A stretch of DNA of 20,376 bases from Bacillota bacterium (GCA_022706865.1 JAKJBT010000025.1:1-20376), one strand, 5' to 3'. Counted from the first letter of the stretch, positions 1 to 7,192 are shown. The notes: generated by a model not told the origin, from the letters alone. A program made the numbers and translations.

Positions 1-111
1 CATTTTCACGTCATAACCGGCTTTTATAAGCCCTGCAGTCAATATCCTGCTGACAAGTATTGTTCCCTGCCCGCCGACGCCAACCAATAATATGTTCTTA
101 ACATCACTCAT
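1..111 (-). CDS. iorB: Indolepyruvate ferredoxin oxidoreductase beta subunit, N-terminal 37 codons only
   Basis: Only the first 37 codons are inside the window; the gene continues past base 1. The ATG at 111-109 follows the iorA stop codon after a single base, so the two are translationally coupled. The visible protein starts with a short hydrophobic strand and the glycine-rich motif GVGGQG near residues 11-16, the hallmark of the gamma-type domain of 2-oxoacid:ferredoxin oxidoreductases. Known of the family: IorB pairs with the thiamine-diphosphate and Fe-S subunit IorA to oxidise aryl pyruvates to aryl acyl-CoA, reducing ferredoxin. The position right after iorA supports this name over other 2-oxoacid oxidoreductase gamma chains. 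Confidence 0.9.
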   Translation of the reverse strand, partial: MSDVKNILLVGVGGQGTILVSRILTAGLIKAGYDVKM

Positions 112-112
112 A

Positions 113-1864
113 TTATTCACCAACCTTCTCTATAGCATCGAATTTGCAAACCTGCATACAAACTTCGCAGCCTACACACATTGACTGTTCAATATATGAA
201 GCGCCGTCTTTGAAGAATACGGCAGGGCATCCTACCTTGAGGCACATTTTGCACTTCTTGCATTTATCCCTATCGACCTTGCATTTTGTCTTGAAAGGCG
301 GTAAACCTTTAATCAGCACACAAGGCCTCTTGGTTACAATTGCATAAGGTTCTTCACTGTTTGCAGCTTCTGTGACCACCTCATCCATAGCCTTCAAATC
401 ACATGGGTCTACTGTCTTAACCGTCTTATAGCCTATTGCCTTCAATACTTCAACCGGATCTATCTGTATCGCATCTTCACCCATCAAAGTCTTTCCTGTT
501 CCCGGATTCTCCTGATGTCCGGTCATTCCCGTAATTCTGTTGTCAAGCACTACAGGCACCATTTTACCTTTATTGTATACTATGTCTATTGCTCCTGTAA
601 TTCCTGAATGGAAGAAGGTTGAATCACCTACAACACCAAACACCTTGTTGTCCCGTCCGGATACCTCAAAGGCCTTGGCCATACCCATGCCTGCGCTGAA
701 GCCTGCTCCCATGCATATGCAGGTATCTATCGCTCCAAGTGGTGGTGATCCGCCTAATGTATAGCAGCCGATATCCCCTGTAACAACCGTATTTTTCTTC
801 TTGGACATTGTATAGAAGAATCCTCTGTGAGGACAGCCGGGGCAGAGCACCGGAGGCCTTCCTACTACTTTGGCATCAACTTTCTTTGTCTCGTTTTCCT
901 TATTCAAAAGGGCTTTCGCAACTATATCGGGGTTAAGCTCATACATTGGAGGAATCAGCTCTTTGCCTATGCACTTAACTCCTGCAGCCTTTATCTGTTC
1001 TTCCATAAAGGGATCCAGTTCTTCAACAACATAAACGGTTTCAAACTTAGAAGCAAATTCTTTTATCAGCTTCATCGGCAGCGGGAATGTAAAACCAAGC
1101 TTTAAATATGAAGCATTGTCCCCAAATACTTCCTTAACATACTGATAGGATATTCCCGCAGTTATTATACCTATTTTTGTGTCCTTATTATATTCAACCT
1201 TGTTAAGAGGCGAGCTGCATGCATACTCTTCAAGAGATTTCATTCTTTCTTCAACTTTCATGCGGGCAATCTTCGCATTAGCAGGCGCCGCTACGTACTT
1301 GGCTGCATTTCTCTCATATTTCCTTGGCTCAACTTCTATTCTCTCTCCAAACTCTACCATACTCTTGCTGTGGCATATCCTGGTTGTCACCCTGTACAGC
1401 ACAGGAGTATCAAACTGCTCGCTGATTTTAAATGCCTCCGCCATAAAGTCCTTGGATTCCTGGCTGTCGCTGGGCTCAACCATCGGAATCTTTGCAAATT
1501 TTGCATAATACCTGTTGTCCTGCTCATTCTGTGAGCTGTGCATACTTGGGTCATCAGCAGTAATAAGTACATACCCTGCATTCACTCCCAGGTATGCATA
1601 TGTGAATATCGGGTCGGCTGCTACGTTTAGTCCGACATGCTTCATTGCAGATATGCTTCTCACTCCCGCAATAGATGCACCAATCGCAACTTCTGTTGCC
1701 ACCTTTTCGTTAGGTGCCCATTCACAATAAATATCATCCTTGTATTCTACGATGTTTTCCAAAATTTCTGTACTTGGCGTGCCGGGATAGGCTGCAGCTA
1801 CTTTTACCCCGGCTTCATATGCGCCTCTGGCAATTGCTTCGTTGCCTGACATCAGTTGCTTCAC
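113..1864 (-). CDS. iorA: Indolepyruvate ferredoxin oxidoreductase alpha subunit
   Basis: This 583-residue catalytic subunit oxidatively decarboxylates indolepyruvate and related aryl pyruvates with CoA, passing electrons to ferredoxin. The pyrimidine-binding domain is N-terminal, with the AYPGTPSTE motif near residues 25-33. The thiamine diphosphate domain has CPGCPHRG at 341-348, GDIGCYTLG at 363-371 and the GDS motif at 413 leading to DN near 441. The C-terminus holds two 4Fe-4S sites: Cys535, 538, 541 and 546, and Cys563, 566, 569 and 573. The first has four residues before its last Cys, as is usual in IorA. The start is GTG at 1864, eight bases after an AAGGGGG ribosome site at about 1873-1879. 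It lies 26 bases after ptb and one base before iorB, so all three are probably one transcript. Length and motifs are complete. Confidence 0.95.
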   Translation of the reverse strand: MKQLMSGNEAIARGAYEAGVKVAAAYPGTPSTEILENIVEYKDDIYCEWAPNEKVATEVAIGASIAGVRSISAMKHVGLNVAADPIFTYAYLGVNAGYVLITADDPSMHSSQNEQDNRYYAKFAKIPMVEPSDSQESKDFMAEAFKISEQFDTPVLYRVTTRICHSKSMVEFGERIEVEPRKYERNAAKYVAAPANAKIARMKVEERMKSLEEYACSSPLNKVEYNKDTKIGIITAGISYQYVKEVFGDNASYLKLGFTFPLPMKLIKEFASKFETVYVVEELDPFMEEQIKAAGVKCIGKELIPPMYELNPDIVAKALLNKENETKKVDAKVVGRPPVLCPGCPHRGFFYTMSKKKNTVVTGDIGCYTLGGSPPLGAIDTCICMGAGFSAGMGMAKAFEVSGRDNKVFGVVGDSTFFHSGITGAIDIVYNKGKMVPVVLDNRITGMTGHQENPGTGKTLMGEDAIQIDPVEVLKAIGYKTVKTVDPCDLKAMDEVVTEAANSEEPYAIVTKRPCVLIKGLPPFKTKCKVDRDKCKKCKMCLKVGCPAVFFKDGASYIEQSMCVGCEVCMQVCKFDAIEKVGE

Positions 1865-1890
1865 TATTTATACCCCCTTATATTTAAATA

Positions 1891-2793
1891 TTAATTATTA
1901 GCTACTACACTTCCAAGAGCAATGGACAGCAGCTTGGTTTCTGCCGAATCGGCCCTTGAGGTAAGTATTATTGGCACCTTTGCGCCCATTACAATACCTG
2001 CGGATTTTGCTCCGGCAAAATATGTCAGTGATTTTCCCAATACATTTCCGACTTCATAATAAGGCGCCAGCACTATATCAGCAATCCCTGCACCTTCAGA
2101 TTTAAAGCCTTTATGCTCACATGCCTCGGTGCTTATTGCAAGGTCCAAAGCAACCGGTCCTTGTACGAATACTCCCATAGCTTCCCATTTATCCTTCATG
2201 TCGGCTATTGCTTTTGCATCGACTGTTGCCGGTATCTTTGGATTGACAGTTTCGGCTCCTGCAAGGCAGGAAGCATAAATCCTATCCATTTTCATTGCTT
2301 TGCAAACCATTATCGCATTTTCAAGTATCTGAACCTTTTGCTCAAGATTCGGAGCTACATTCATACCCCCGTCGGTTGTATACAACAACTTGTTATAGGT
2401 TGGCACCTCGTAAACCATTATATGGCTTATAAGATTTTCGGTCCTCAATCCTATTTCCTTATCCAGAACAGCTCTCATAATATCTGCAGTCTGAATCATT
2501 CCCTTCATCAGGAAGTTGCCCTTTCCGCTCTTCACAAGCTCCACAGATTTCCTGGCCGCCTGTATCAGATCCGGTTCATCAATTATTTCAAATTCGCTGT
2601 CTGCGATTCCCAACTCATTCATGATTTCGAGTATTTTTGCTTTATCTCCTACCAGCACCGGCTCTGCAATACCTGCTTCCTTTGCCTGGCTTACCGCCTT
2701 GATTACGTCTTCATCCTGAGCTGCGGCTACAACAATTTTCATTTTTTTCTGGCTTTTTGCCGTTTCCAGTAATTCATTAAAATTCTTAATCAT
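1891..2793 (-). CDS. ptb: Phosphate butyryltransferase (phosphotransbutyrylase family)
   Basis: This 300-residue protein belongs to the phosphate acetyl/butyryl transferase family, which exchanges CoA for phosphate on short acyl-CoAs. Its length fits Ptb (about 300 residues) better than Pta (about 330). Family-like segments include an N-terminal KIVVAAAQDEDV strand, the MKGMIQTADIMRAVL region near 97-111, and a C-terminal GAKVPIILTSRADSAETK segment typical of the group. The ATG at 2793 has a GAGGTG site at 2799-2804. It is first in an operon with iorA and iorB, so its substrate may be an aryl or branched acyl-CoA made by that oxidoreductase rather than butyryl-CoA. No butyrate kinase gene follows, which is unusual; it may lie beyond the left edge. 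The promoter at 2848-2876 carries a palindrome over its -10 box. Confidence 0.88.
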   Translation of the reverse strand: MIKNFNELLETAKSQKKMKIVVAAAQDEDVIKAVSQAKEAGIAEPVLVGDKAKILEIMNELGIADSEFEIIDEPDLIQAARKSVELVKSGKGNFLMKGMIQTADIMRAVLDKEIGLRTENLISHIMVYEVPTYNKLLYTTDGGMNVAPNLEQKVQILENAIMVCKAMKMDRIYASCLAGAETVNPKIPATVDAKAIADMKDKWEAMGVFVQGPVALDLAISTEACEHKGFKSEGAGIADIVLAPYYEVGNVLGKSLTYFAGAKSAGIVMGAKVPIILTSRADSAETKLLSIALGSVVANN

Positions 2794-2830
2794 TATTTCA
2801 CCTCAAAATATTTTGTACAGCTTAAAATTT

Positions 2831-2876
2831 TTGTAGAATCCATATTTATTCTACAATATAATTTGTCTTCATTCAA
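2831..2876 (-). promoter_or_regulatory. ptb-iorAB promoter with a 9-bp-arm palindrome over the -10 box
   Basis: Read on the minus strand, a TTGAAT -35 box (2871-2876) and a TAGAAT -10 box (2848-2853) are separated by 17 bases. A perfect inverted repeat with 9-base arms, TTGTAGAAT at 2831-2839 and ATTCTACAA at 2848-2856, has an 8-base spacer and covers the -10 box and the likely transcription start. This geometry suits a repressor that blocks polymerase. The arms begin and end like a Rex box (TTGT/ACAA), but the total span of 26 bases is too long for Rex. The regulator is unknown. Confidence 0.7.
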
Positions 2877-2933
2877 CCTATAACTAATATTTTTAAATAT
2901 TATTTCAAAAAAATCACTTCATATATAGAAGCA

Positions 2934-3072
2934 TTATGCGACGTAAACATATGTCTGCATAACCAAGCAAGAGCTTGTATAGTATAGGCCTGTCAAAATC
3001 ATAATCCGTGTGCCTCGATATACTATACTGTCTCTTGCAGAGGGTTATGTATACTTCAGCTATGTCGCATTA
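2934..3072. repeat. Long imperfect inverted repeat in the gap between the LUD gene and ptb
   Basis: Five pairs of blocks match in mirrored order around a central loop: ATGCGAC (2936-2942) with GTCGCAT (3064-3070), CATAACC (2958-2964) with GGTTATG (3043-3049), GCAAGAG (2967-2973) with CTCTTGC (3032-3038), GTATAGTATA (2977-2986) with TATACTATAC (3019-3028), and GGC (2987-2989) with GCC (3012-3014). Nearly equal unpaired stretches separate the blocks, as in a long hairpin with internal loops. The whole is bounded by TTA on each side (2934-2936 and 3070-3072), which could be a short target duplication but could be chance in AT-rich DNA. It may be a structured RNA, a miniature inverted-repeat element or a large cruciform. 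No reading frame is evident inside it. Confidence 0.7.
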
Positions 3073-3083
3073 TTAGTAAAATG

Positions 3084-3128
3084 CAAAAAGGGATATCGCT
3101 AACTATTTATTAGTTTTGCGATATCCCT
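3084..3128 (-). terminator. Intrinsic terminator of the LUD-domain gene
   Basis: An 11-bp perfect stem pairs AGGGATATCGC (3089-3099) with GCGATATCCCT (3118-3128), extended inward by AACTA/TAGTT around a 5-base loop. On the minus strand the stem is followed by five U residues (A3085-3089). It starts 18 bases after the stop codon of the LUD gene. No U-run follows on the plus strand, so it acts in one direction. Confidence 0.9.
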
Positions 3129-3146
3129 GCTTCAAGCTGATACTGA

Positions 3147-3758
3147 TTAATACCCCAGTTCTTTTCCTATAATAATTACCTCAAATTCTGTCTTGTACGG
3201 CCTTCTTTCAATAATTGTGGTAACGCTGCACATTCGCTGCGGGCTGTTGCAGTCATTGCATTTTTCGGTATGCGCACATGGGGTATCAAGCTTTAGCCTT
3301 CTTGCATTTTTATATGTATTCTCTTTAATCCTTTTTAAAGCTGCATCCAGGTCTTTTGTTATCTTGTTGACTCCGCACAAAACAAATACTTTTTTGGGCC
3401 CAAAAATCATTGATGCTACCCTATTGCCCAAGCCGTCAATATTAACCAGTTTTCCGTCCTCGGTCAGGGCATTTGTACTGGACAGATATACATCGGCTTT
3501 TTCTGCTTTGTCCCTTGCATAATCCATTCCTTCAGGAGTACTCTCCAGCCAATGGAAATATACCTTGTTGCCCCTTTCAATAAGCTTCTGGGGTATACCT
3601 AGTGAGTATACGGTCATAGATCCTCCGATTCCTACTGTTGCTCTATCCTCGATTTTATCCATCAAATAGGATACTGCCGTTTCGGAATCATCAAAGTATG
3701 ATGCCTTCATATTATGTTTTTCCAAAGCTTCTATTGTTTTTTTCACAGATTCATTCAT
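3147..3758 (-). CDS. LUD-domain protein (lactate utilisation family, DUF162-like)
   Basis: This 203-residue cytoplasmic protein has the LUD-domain signatures GIGGSMT near 43-49, NIDGLGNRVA near 106-115 and CGVNKI near 128-133. The C-terminal part has a TPCAHTEKC segment and four Cys residues (161, 167, 170, 177) that could bind a metal or Fe-S cluster. Such stand-alone LUD proteins are common in Clostridia and are often annotated as lactate utilisation protein, but their reaction is not established. The other Lut partners (LutA and LutB type Fe-S proteins) are absent here, so a role in lactate oxidation is doubtful. The ATG at 3758 has a GGGGG-containing ribosome site at 3766-3770. It has its own promoter just after glnA and its own terminator. 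Confidence 0.85.
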   Translation of the reverse strand: MNESVKKTIEALEKHNMKASYFDDSETAVSYLMDKIEDRATVGIGGSMTVYSLGIPQKLIERGNKVYFHWLESTPEGMDYARDKAEKADVYLSSTNALTEDGKLVNIDGLGNRVASMIFGPKKVFVLCGVNKITKDLDAALKRIKENTYKNARRLKLDTPCAHTEKCNDCNSPQRMCSVTTIIERRPYKTEFEVIIIGKELGY

Positions 3759-3777
3759 GCAATCACCCCCAGAATAT

Positions 3778-3807
3778 ATTATATTTCATGCAACGCTCCG
3801 ATTTCAA
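3778..3807 (-). promoter_or_regulatory. Promoter of the LUD-domain gene
   Basis: A TTGAAA -35 box (3802-3807) and a consensus TATAAT -10 box (3778-3783) on the minus strand are 18 bases apart. The -35 box starts three bases past the glnA stop codon. No glnA terminator is seen in the 52-base gap, so the LUD gene may be read both from here and from glnA. Confidence 0.65.
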
Positions 3808-3810
3808 GCA

Positions 3811-5244
3811 CTACAGGTCGTAATAAAGCTCAAATTCTGCCGGATGAGGAATTATGCTCATCTTCTTATGCTCCTTCTCTATCTTGTTCTTTATCCATGT
3901 TTCTATAAGGCTCTTTGTAAATACTCCGCCTTCCAGCAGAAATTCATGATCCTGCCTTAAAGCTTCCATAGCCTCCTCAAGGTTCTTCGGCAGTCCTTTT
4001 ATCTTCTTCCTCTCCTCTTCATCAAGCTCATATATATTTACATCGTATGGCCCAAAGCCCTCCCTGACAGGATCAATTTTGTTTATTATGCCATCCAGGC
4101 CTGCCATCAGCAGTGCTGAGTAAGCAAGGTAAGGGTTGCAGGTGGCATCGGAAGATCTGAACTCAAACCTCTTGCTGTCAGGTGTATTGCCATAGCCCGG
4201 TATTCTTACGATAGCGCTTCTGTTTGCAGTTGCAAAGCATATGCTTACCGGTGCCTCATAACCGGGAACCAGCCTCTTATATGAGTTTGTGCTCGGGCTC
4301 GTAAAACCTAACAATGCGGGCGAATGCTTCAAAAGTCCTCCGATAAAATACAGGGCTGTCTGACTGAGGCCGGAATATCCATCCTTATCATAGAATAAAG
4401 GCTTTCCATCCTTATACAGCCACATATGCACATGCATTCCGCTTCCTGCTTCGCCGAAAATAGGCTTAGGCATGAAGGTGGCACTCTTGCCGTTTTGTAT
4501 TGCTAAATTTTTCACCACATACTTGAGCAAATATGTCTTATCTGCCATATCCTTCAGTTTCCCCGGCTCTACTTCCAGTTCGACCTGTGCCGGTCCTCCC
4601 ACCTCATGATGATGATATTTTATGGGCATGCCGAACTCTTCAAGCATAACTGTCATCTTGCTTCTCAAGTCATTTGTAAGGTCATAGGGAAGCGCCAGAT
4701 GATATCCGCCCTTATGCCTTACTTTATAGCCAAGGTTTTTTTCATACTGGTCATTTGTGTTCCATTCAGCCTGGGCCGAATCTATTGCCACCTCCTGGTG
4801 CTCCGGCCTGCTTTCATAAGCTATCTGGTCAAATAAATAAAATTCAAATTCCGGTCCTATAATATTCTCATCTGCTATGCCGGTAGAAATCATGAACTTC
4901 TCAGCCTTTTCTGCGATATATCTTGGATCCCCCTCATATCGCCTTATCCCGCCCTCAAGTGCATAAATGTCTCCTATCATGCTGAGAGTTGGAATTTCAC
5001 AAAACGGGTCAATAAAAGCCGTATTCAAGTCCGGTATAAAAACCATGTCACTCTTTTCTACAGTCTTGAAACCATAGTTGGAACCGTCAAAACCTATACC
5101 TTCTTCAAGTACTTTCTCATTCAGCCTGGTCACCGGGATGGAGAGGTGATGCCATCTCCCTGTCAAATCAGTAATTTTGAAGTCTACTATTTTAATGCCC
5201 TTCGAATTACAAAATTCCTTGACCTCGGTGAGATTTTTAAACAA
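3811..5244 (-). CDS. glnA: Glutamine synthetase, type I
   Basis: This enzyme makes glutamine from glutamate, ammonia and ATP, the main entry of ammonia into metabolism. From the TTG start at 5244 the protein has 477 residues. An AAGGGGG ribosome site lies at 5253-5259, eight bases upstream. A longer reading frame reaching 5307 is unlikely because it would start inside the -35 box. Landmarks are the beta-grasp motif GFDGSNYGF (51-59), the metal ligands in GPEFEFYLF (130-138), HHHEV (211-215), GSGMHVHMW (267-275), the glutamate-binding NSYKRLVPGYEAPV (320-333) and the C-terminal SSDATCNPYLAY (364-375). Tyr405 in NIYEL lies where adenylylated enzymes carry their target Tyr, but no glnE is present, so modification is not implied. 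It is monocistronic or reads into the LUD gene. Confidence 0.95.
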   Translation of the reverse strand: MFKNLTEVKEFCNSKGIKIVDFKITDLTGRWHHLSIPVTRLNEKVLEEGIGFDGSNYGFKTVEKSDMVFIPDLNTAFIDPFCEIPTLSMIGDIYALEGGIRRYEGDPRYIAEKAEKFMISTGIADENIIGPEFEFYLFDQIAYESRPEHQEVAIDSAQAEWNTNDQYEKNLGYKVRHKGGYHLALPYDLTNDLRSKMTVMLEEFGMPIKYHHHEVGGPAQVELEVEPGKLKDMADKTYLLKYVVKNLAIQNGKSATFMPKPIFGEAGSGMHVHMWLYKDGKPLFYDKDGYSGLSQTALYFIGGLLKHSPALLGFTSPSTNSYKRLVPGYEAPVSICFATANRSAIVRIPGYGNTPDSKRFEFRSSDATCNPYLAYSALLMAGLDGIINKIDPVREGFGPYDVNIYELDEEERKKIKGLPKNLEEAMEALRQDHEFLLEGGVFTKSLIETWIKNKIEKEHKKMSIIPHPAEFELYYDL

Positions 5245-5278
5245 TACAATAACCCCCTTGTAATATTGTGCTAATTTT

Positions 5279-5307
5279 AGTATATTTAAACATCCGGAAT
5301 AAGTCAA
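5279..5307 (-). promoter_or_regulatory. glnA: glnA promoter
   Basis: On the minus strand a TTGACT -35 box (5302-5307) and a TATACT -10 box (5279-5284) are exactly 17 bases apart, a near-consensus sigma-A promoter. The start of transcription would be near 5272, leaving a leader of about 28 bases before the TTG start. I see no obvious TnrA or GlnR palindrome. Confidence 0.8.
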
Positions 5308-5312
5308 ACAGT

Positions 5313-5361
5313 AAAAAAATACACCTTCAAACGTCAGTTATTTTGTCTAACATTTGAGGTG
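5313..5361 (-). terminator. Intrinsic terminator of the LCP-family gene
   Basis: A stem with one bulge and G-U pairs joins 5322-5337 and 5347-5361 around a 9-base loop. On the minus strand it is followed by TA and seven U residues (A5313-5319). It begins about 20 bases after the stop codon of the LCP gene. Confidence 0.85.
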
Positions 5362-5382
5362 CACTTCATAAACCGTATTTTT

Positions 5383-6273
5383 CTACTTGTTTTCTTCTAA
5401 TATAGGCTTTAACATCTCATCCATCTTGTCCCTGTTTACCACATAAAAGGACAGCTTGTTTATGGTATCTGCCCTGCCGGGTATTGTCTGTATGCTGATA
5501 TTCTCCTTTTTTATCTTCTTTGCTTTGGTAATATAGTACATCATCTGTTTTGGTGACATATTTGTCTTTACATATTTTTTAACAGGCTCCTGAAGCTTAA
5601 GAAAATTAGTAACTATGTTGCCCCTCATTACTTTTTCAATACCTAATCTGACTATCTCCTGCTGCATCTTCACCCTGCCCAGGTCTCCGTCCTTATAGCC
5701 GCCGCCCTTGTTGTTCTTACGGTATCTTAAGAGCTTTAATAAATCCTCGCCTTTGCTTACTGCATCCCCTTCTTTGAAATGTATATGCAAACCATCAACC
5801 GGATCATCATAGTTCATATCCATAGGTACAGTCACCTTAATACCGCCCATGGCATCAACCAATTCTTTGACAGCCTCATAGTCCACCTCTACAAAATAAT
5901 GTACATCCATTCCCGTAAGAGATGCGACACTTTTGACCACATTATCCGCTCCTCCTCTTCCATAGGAAGAGTTAATCTTGTTGTTTGCAGAAGTCTTATG
6001 TCCTTTTCTTTCAATATATGTGTCCCTGGGTATTGAAAGCACATCCAGCGCTCCATCTTCAGGGTTGAAGCTTGCCAGCATTATTGTATCCGCAAGACCG
6101 TTTGCCACACCCATAACTACGACATTTACCCTTTTTTCCGGTACCGGATAGCCTTCTGCACCCTCCTCCACACTTATTTTGTTCAGAAAGTTATATGTAA
6201 AGCCGTATATGGCTGCCGCAACCAGAAGTACCGCAATCACAACAGCTATTATTATCTTCCTTTTATCACCCAA
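5383..6273 (-). CDS. LytR-CpsA-Psr (LCP) family cell-wall protein
   Basis: LCP proteins attach wall polymers such as teichoic acids or capsule to peptidoglycan, using polyprenyl-pyrophosphate-linked substrates outside the membrane. The preferred start is TTG at 6273, because a perfect GGAGG site lies at 6281-6285, seven bases away; the frame is open to 6333, but no ribosome site precedes the other starts. The resulting 296-residue protein has a short basic N-terminus and one membrane segment at about residues 6-28, with the rest extracellular. The LCP domain shows ADTIML, SIPRDTYI with its conserved Arg and Asp, KINSSYGRGG, and a later GDLGRVKMQQ segment. It is monocistronic, with its own promoter and terminator. 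Exact wall polymer is unknown. Confidence 0.9.
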   Translation of the reverse strand: MGDKRKIIIAVVIAVLLVAAAIYGFTYNFLNKISVEEGAEGYPVPEKRVNVVVMGVANGLADTIMLASFNPEDGALDVLSIPRDTYIERKGHKTSANNKINSSYGRGGADNVVKSVASLTGMDVHYFVEVDYEAVKELVDAMGGIKVTVPMDMNYDDPVDGLHIHFKEGDAVSKGEDLLKLLRYRKNNKGGGYKDGDLGRVKMQQEIVRLGIEKVMRGNIVTNFLKLQEPVKKYVKTNMSPKQMMYYITKAKKIKKENISIQTIPGRADTINKLSFYVVNRDKMDEMLKPILEENK

Positions 6274-6357
6274 TTTTTTTCCTCCAAATCGTATTTGATA
6301 TTCATCCATGGCACAATTAAATAATACAGACACAACTTATAGTTTAATTCTTCCTAT

Positions 6358-6385
6358 ATTATATGTAAAGTGCATTTACAGCCAA
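6358..6385 (-). promoter_or_regulatory. Promoter of the LCP-family gene
   Basis: A consensus TATAAT -10 box (6358-6363) is preceded by TTGGCT (6380-6385) with a 16-base spacer on the minus strand. The -35 box overlaps the U-run of the terminator of the upstream gene. The leader before the TTG start would be about 75 bases. Confidence 0.6.
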
Positions 6386-6429
6386 AAAGTATACCATAAA
6401 AACAACTAAATGCTTTTATGGTATACTTT
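6384..6429 (-). terminator. Terminator that ends the aro-tct-iclR cluster, overlapping the DUF3343 stop codon
   Basis: A perfect 16-bp stem pairs 6386-6401 with 6414-6429 around a 12-base loop, followed on the minus strand by a run of five U (A6384-6388, partly inside the stem base). The upstream arm encodes the last codons of the DUF3343 protein and the stop codon lies in the loop. The stem is AT-rich for a terminator, but its length should compensate. Confidence 0.8.
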
Positions 6430-6666
6430 CCTGCCATTTTGTACTTCTACATGATAATAGCCGGCTACCTTAAGGTTTTCTTTGGCAGCAAGTGCCATAA
6501 TACTTTCAATCTCTCCGGCTTCCAGTTTTGCTGAAATTCCGCAGCTAGCGGTTATTTCCCTGGGAACCGGCATGATGCTTATGGTAAAACCCCAGTCCTT
6601 TACTTCCTTTTCAAACTTCAAAGCATAGTGCGTGGAATCAAAAACGGCAACATAGTATTCATTCAT
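6406..6666 (-). CDS. DUF3343 protein (putative Se/S carrier-like)
   Basis: This 86-residue protein matches the DUF3343 family (called putative Se/S carrier-like): an N-terminal strand EYYVAVFDSTHYAL, then MPVPREITASCGIS with the conserved Cys-Gly pair (Cys42-Gly43). The Cys is thought to carry sulfur or selenium, but this is not proven. The ATG at 6666 is chosen because an AGGAG site (6675-6679) lies eight bases away; a GTG at 6675 would abut that site. The usual neighbours of the family (selenium or cysteine desulfurase genes) are not here. It lies 23 bases after the Nudix gene and is the last of the cluster. Confidence 0.8.
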   Translation of the reverse strand: MNEYYVAVFDSTHYALKFEKEVKDWGFTISIMPVPREITASCGISAKLEAGEIESIMALAAKENLKVAGYYHVEVQNGRKVYHKSI

Positions 6667-6689
6667 TGCATTCACTCCTCATTATGTGC

Positions 6690-7190
6690 TTAACAGCTGC
6701 AAGGGTTCACCAAAAAGCTCATATAAGCTTCCGCGAAGTTAATGAACTCATTCCTTTCTATCATTGACAATATTTCGTCTATACAGGCATATTTCACTTC
6801 ACTGACTTCTTCCTTCTGTATTCTGACATCTTCAAGATTGATATCCCGGCAAACAAACCATAAATCCGAAAAAACACTTTTATATCTGACCCTGTATAGT
6901 CTCCTCAAAGTATCCGGTTCAAAGCTTAGCCCAAGCTCTTCTTTTACTTCTCTCAATGCAGCCTCCAGACTGCTTTCGCCGCTAACTGCCGAACCTCCGG
7001 CTACGCCCCAGATTCCGGGCAAAAAGCCGACCTGTGAGGATCTTTTTTGTATAAGATACTCGCCTTTGCTGTTTCTTATCCAGATATGAACCACCAAATG
7101 ATATTCTCCCTCTTTTAAAGGCCTGCCTCTTTCGATAGTTCTTCCGGTTAAGCTGCCGTCCTTATCTAAAATATCCCATAACTCTGCCAT
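6690..7190 (-). CDS. Nudix hydrolase, IDI/YfcD-like
   Basis: This 166-residue protein has a complete Nudix box at residues 66-88 (G, five residues, E, seven residues, REVKEELGL), so Mg-dependent pyrophosphohydrolase activity is expected. The N-terminal stretch ELWDILDKDGSLTGRTIERG and the HLVVHIWIRNSKGE strand resemble the isopentenyl-diphosphate isomerase-like Nudix group, which act on several nucleoside or other diphosphates; the substrate cannot be told. It begins two bases after the iclR stop codon, whose last codons supply its GGTGA ribosome site, so expression is coupled to iclR. The C-terminus ends in Cys-Ser-Cys. Confidence 0.88.
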   Translation of the reverse strand: MAELWDILDKDGSLTGRTIERGRPLKEGEYHLVVHIWIRNSKGEYLIQKRSSQVGFLPGIWGVAGGSAVSGESSLEAALREVKEELGLSFEPDTLRRLYRVRYKSVFSDLWFVCRDINLEDVRIQKEEVSEVKYACIDEILSMIERNEFINFAEAYMSFLVNPCSC

Positions 7191-7192
7191 GA

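Noticed and set aside
2113..2772. A 219-codon plus-strand open frame opposite ptb
   Set aside because: It lies entirely over a well-recognised gene, has a Cys/His/Tyr/Phe-rich composition typical of an antisense shadow, and no ribosome site.
2831..2856. A Rex operator upstream of ptb
   Set aside because: The arm ends match TTGT/ACAA, but the 26-base span and inner bases do not fit the 18-base Rex box.
3147..3758. Naming the LUD gene lutC
   Set aside because: The LutA and LutB partners are absent and the C-terminal Cys set differs from typical LutC; only the domain family is supported.
3811..5244. Adenylylation control of GlnA through Tyr405
   Set aside because: The Tyr aligns roughly, but no adenylyltransferase gene is present and the flanking residues differ from known sites.
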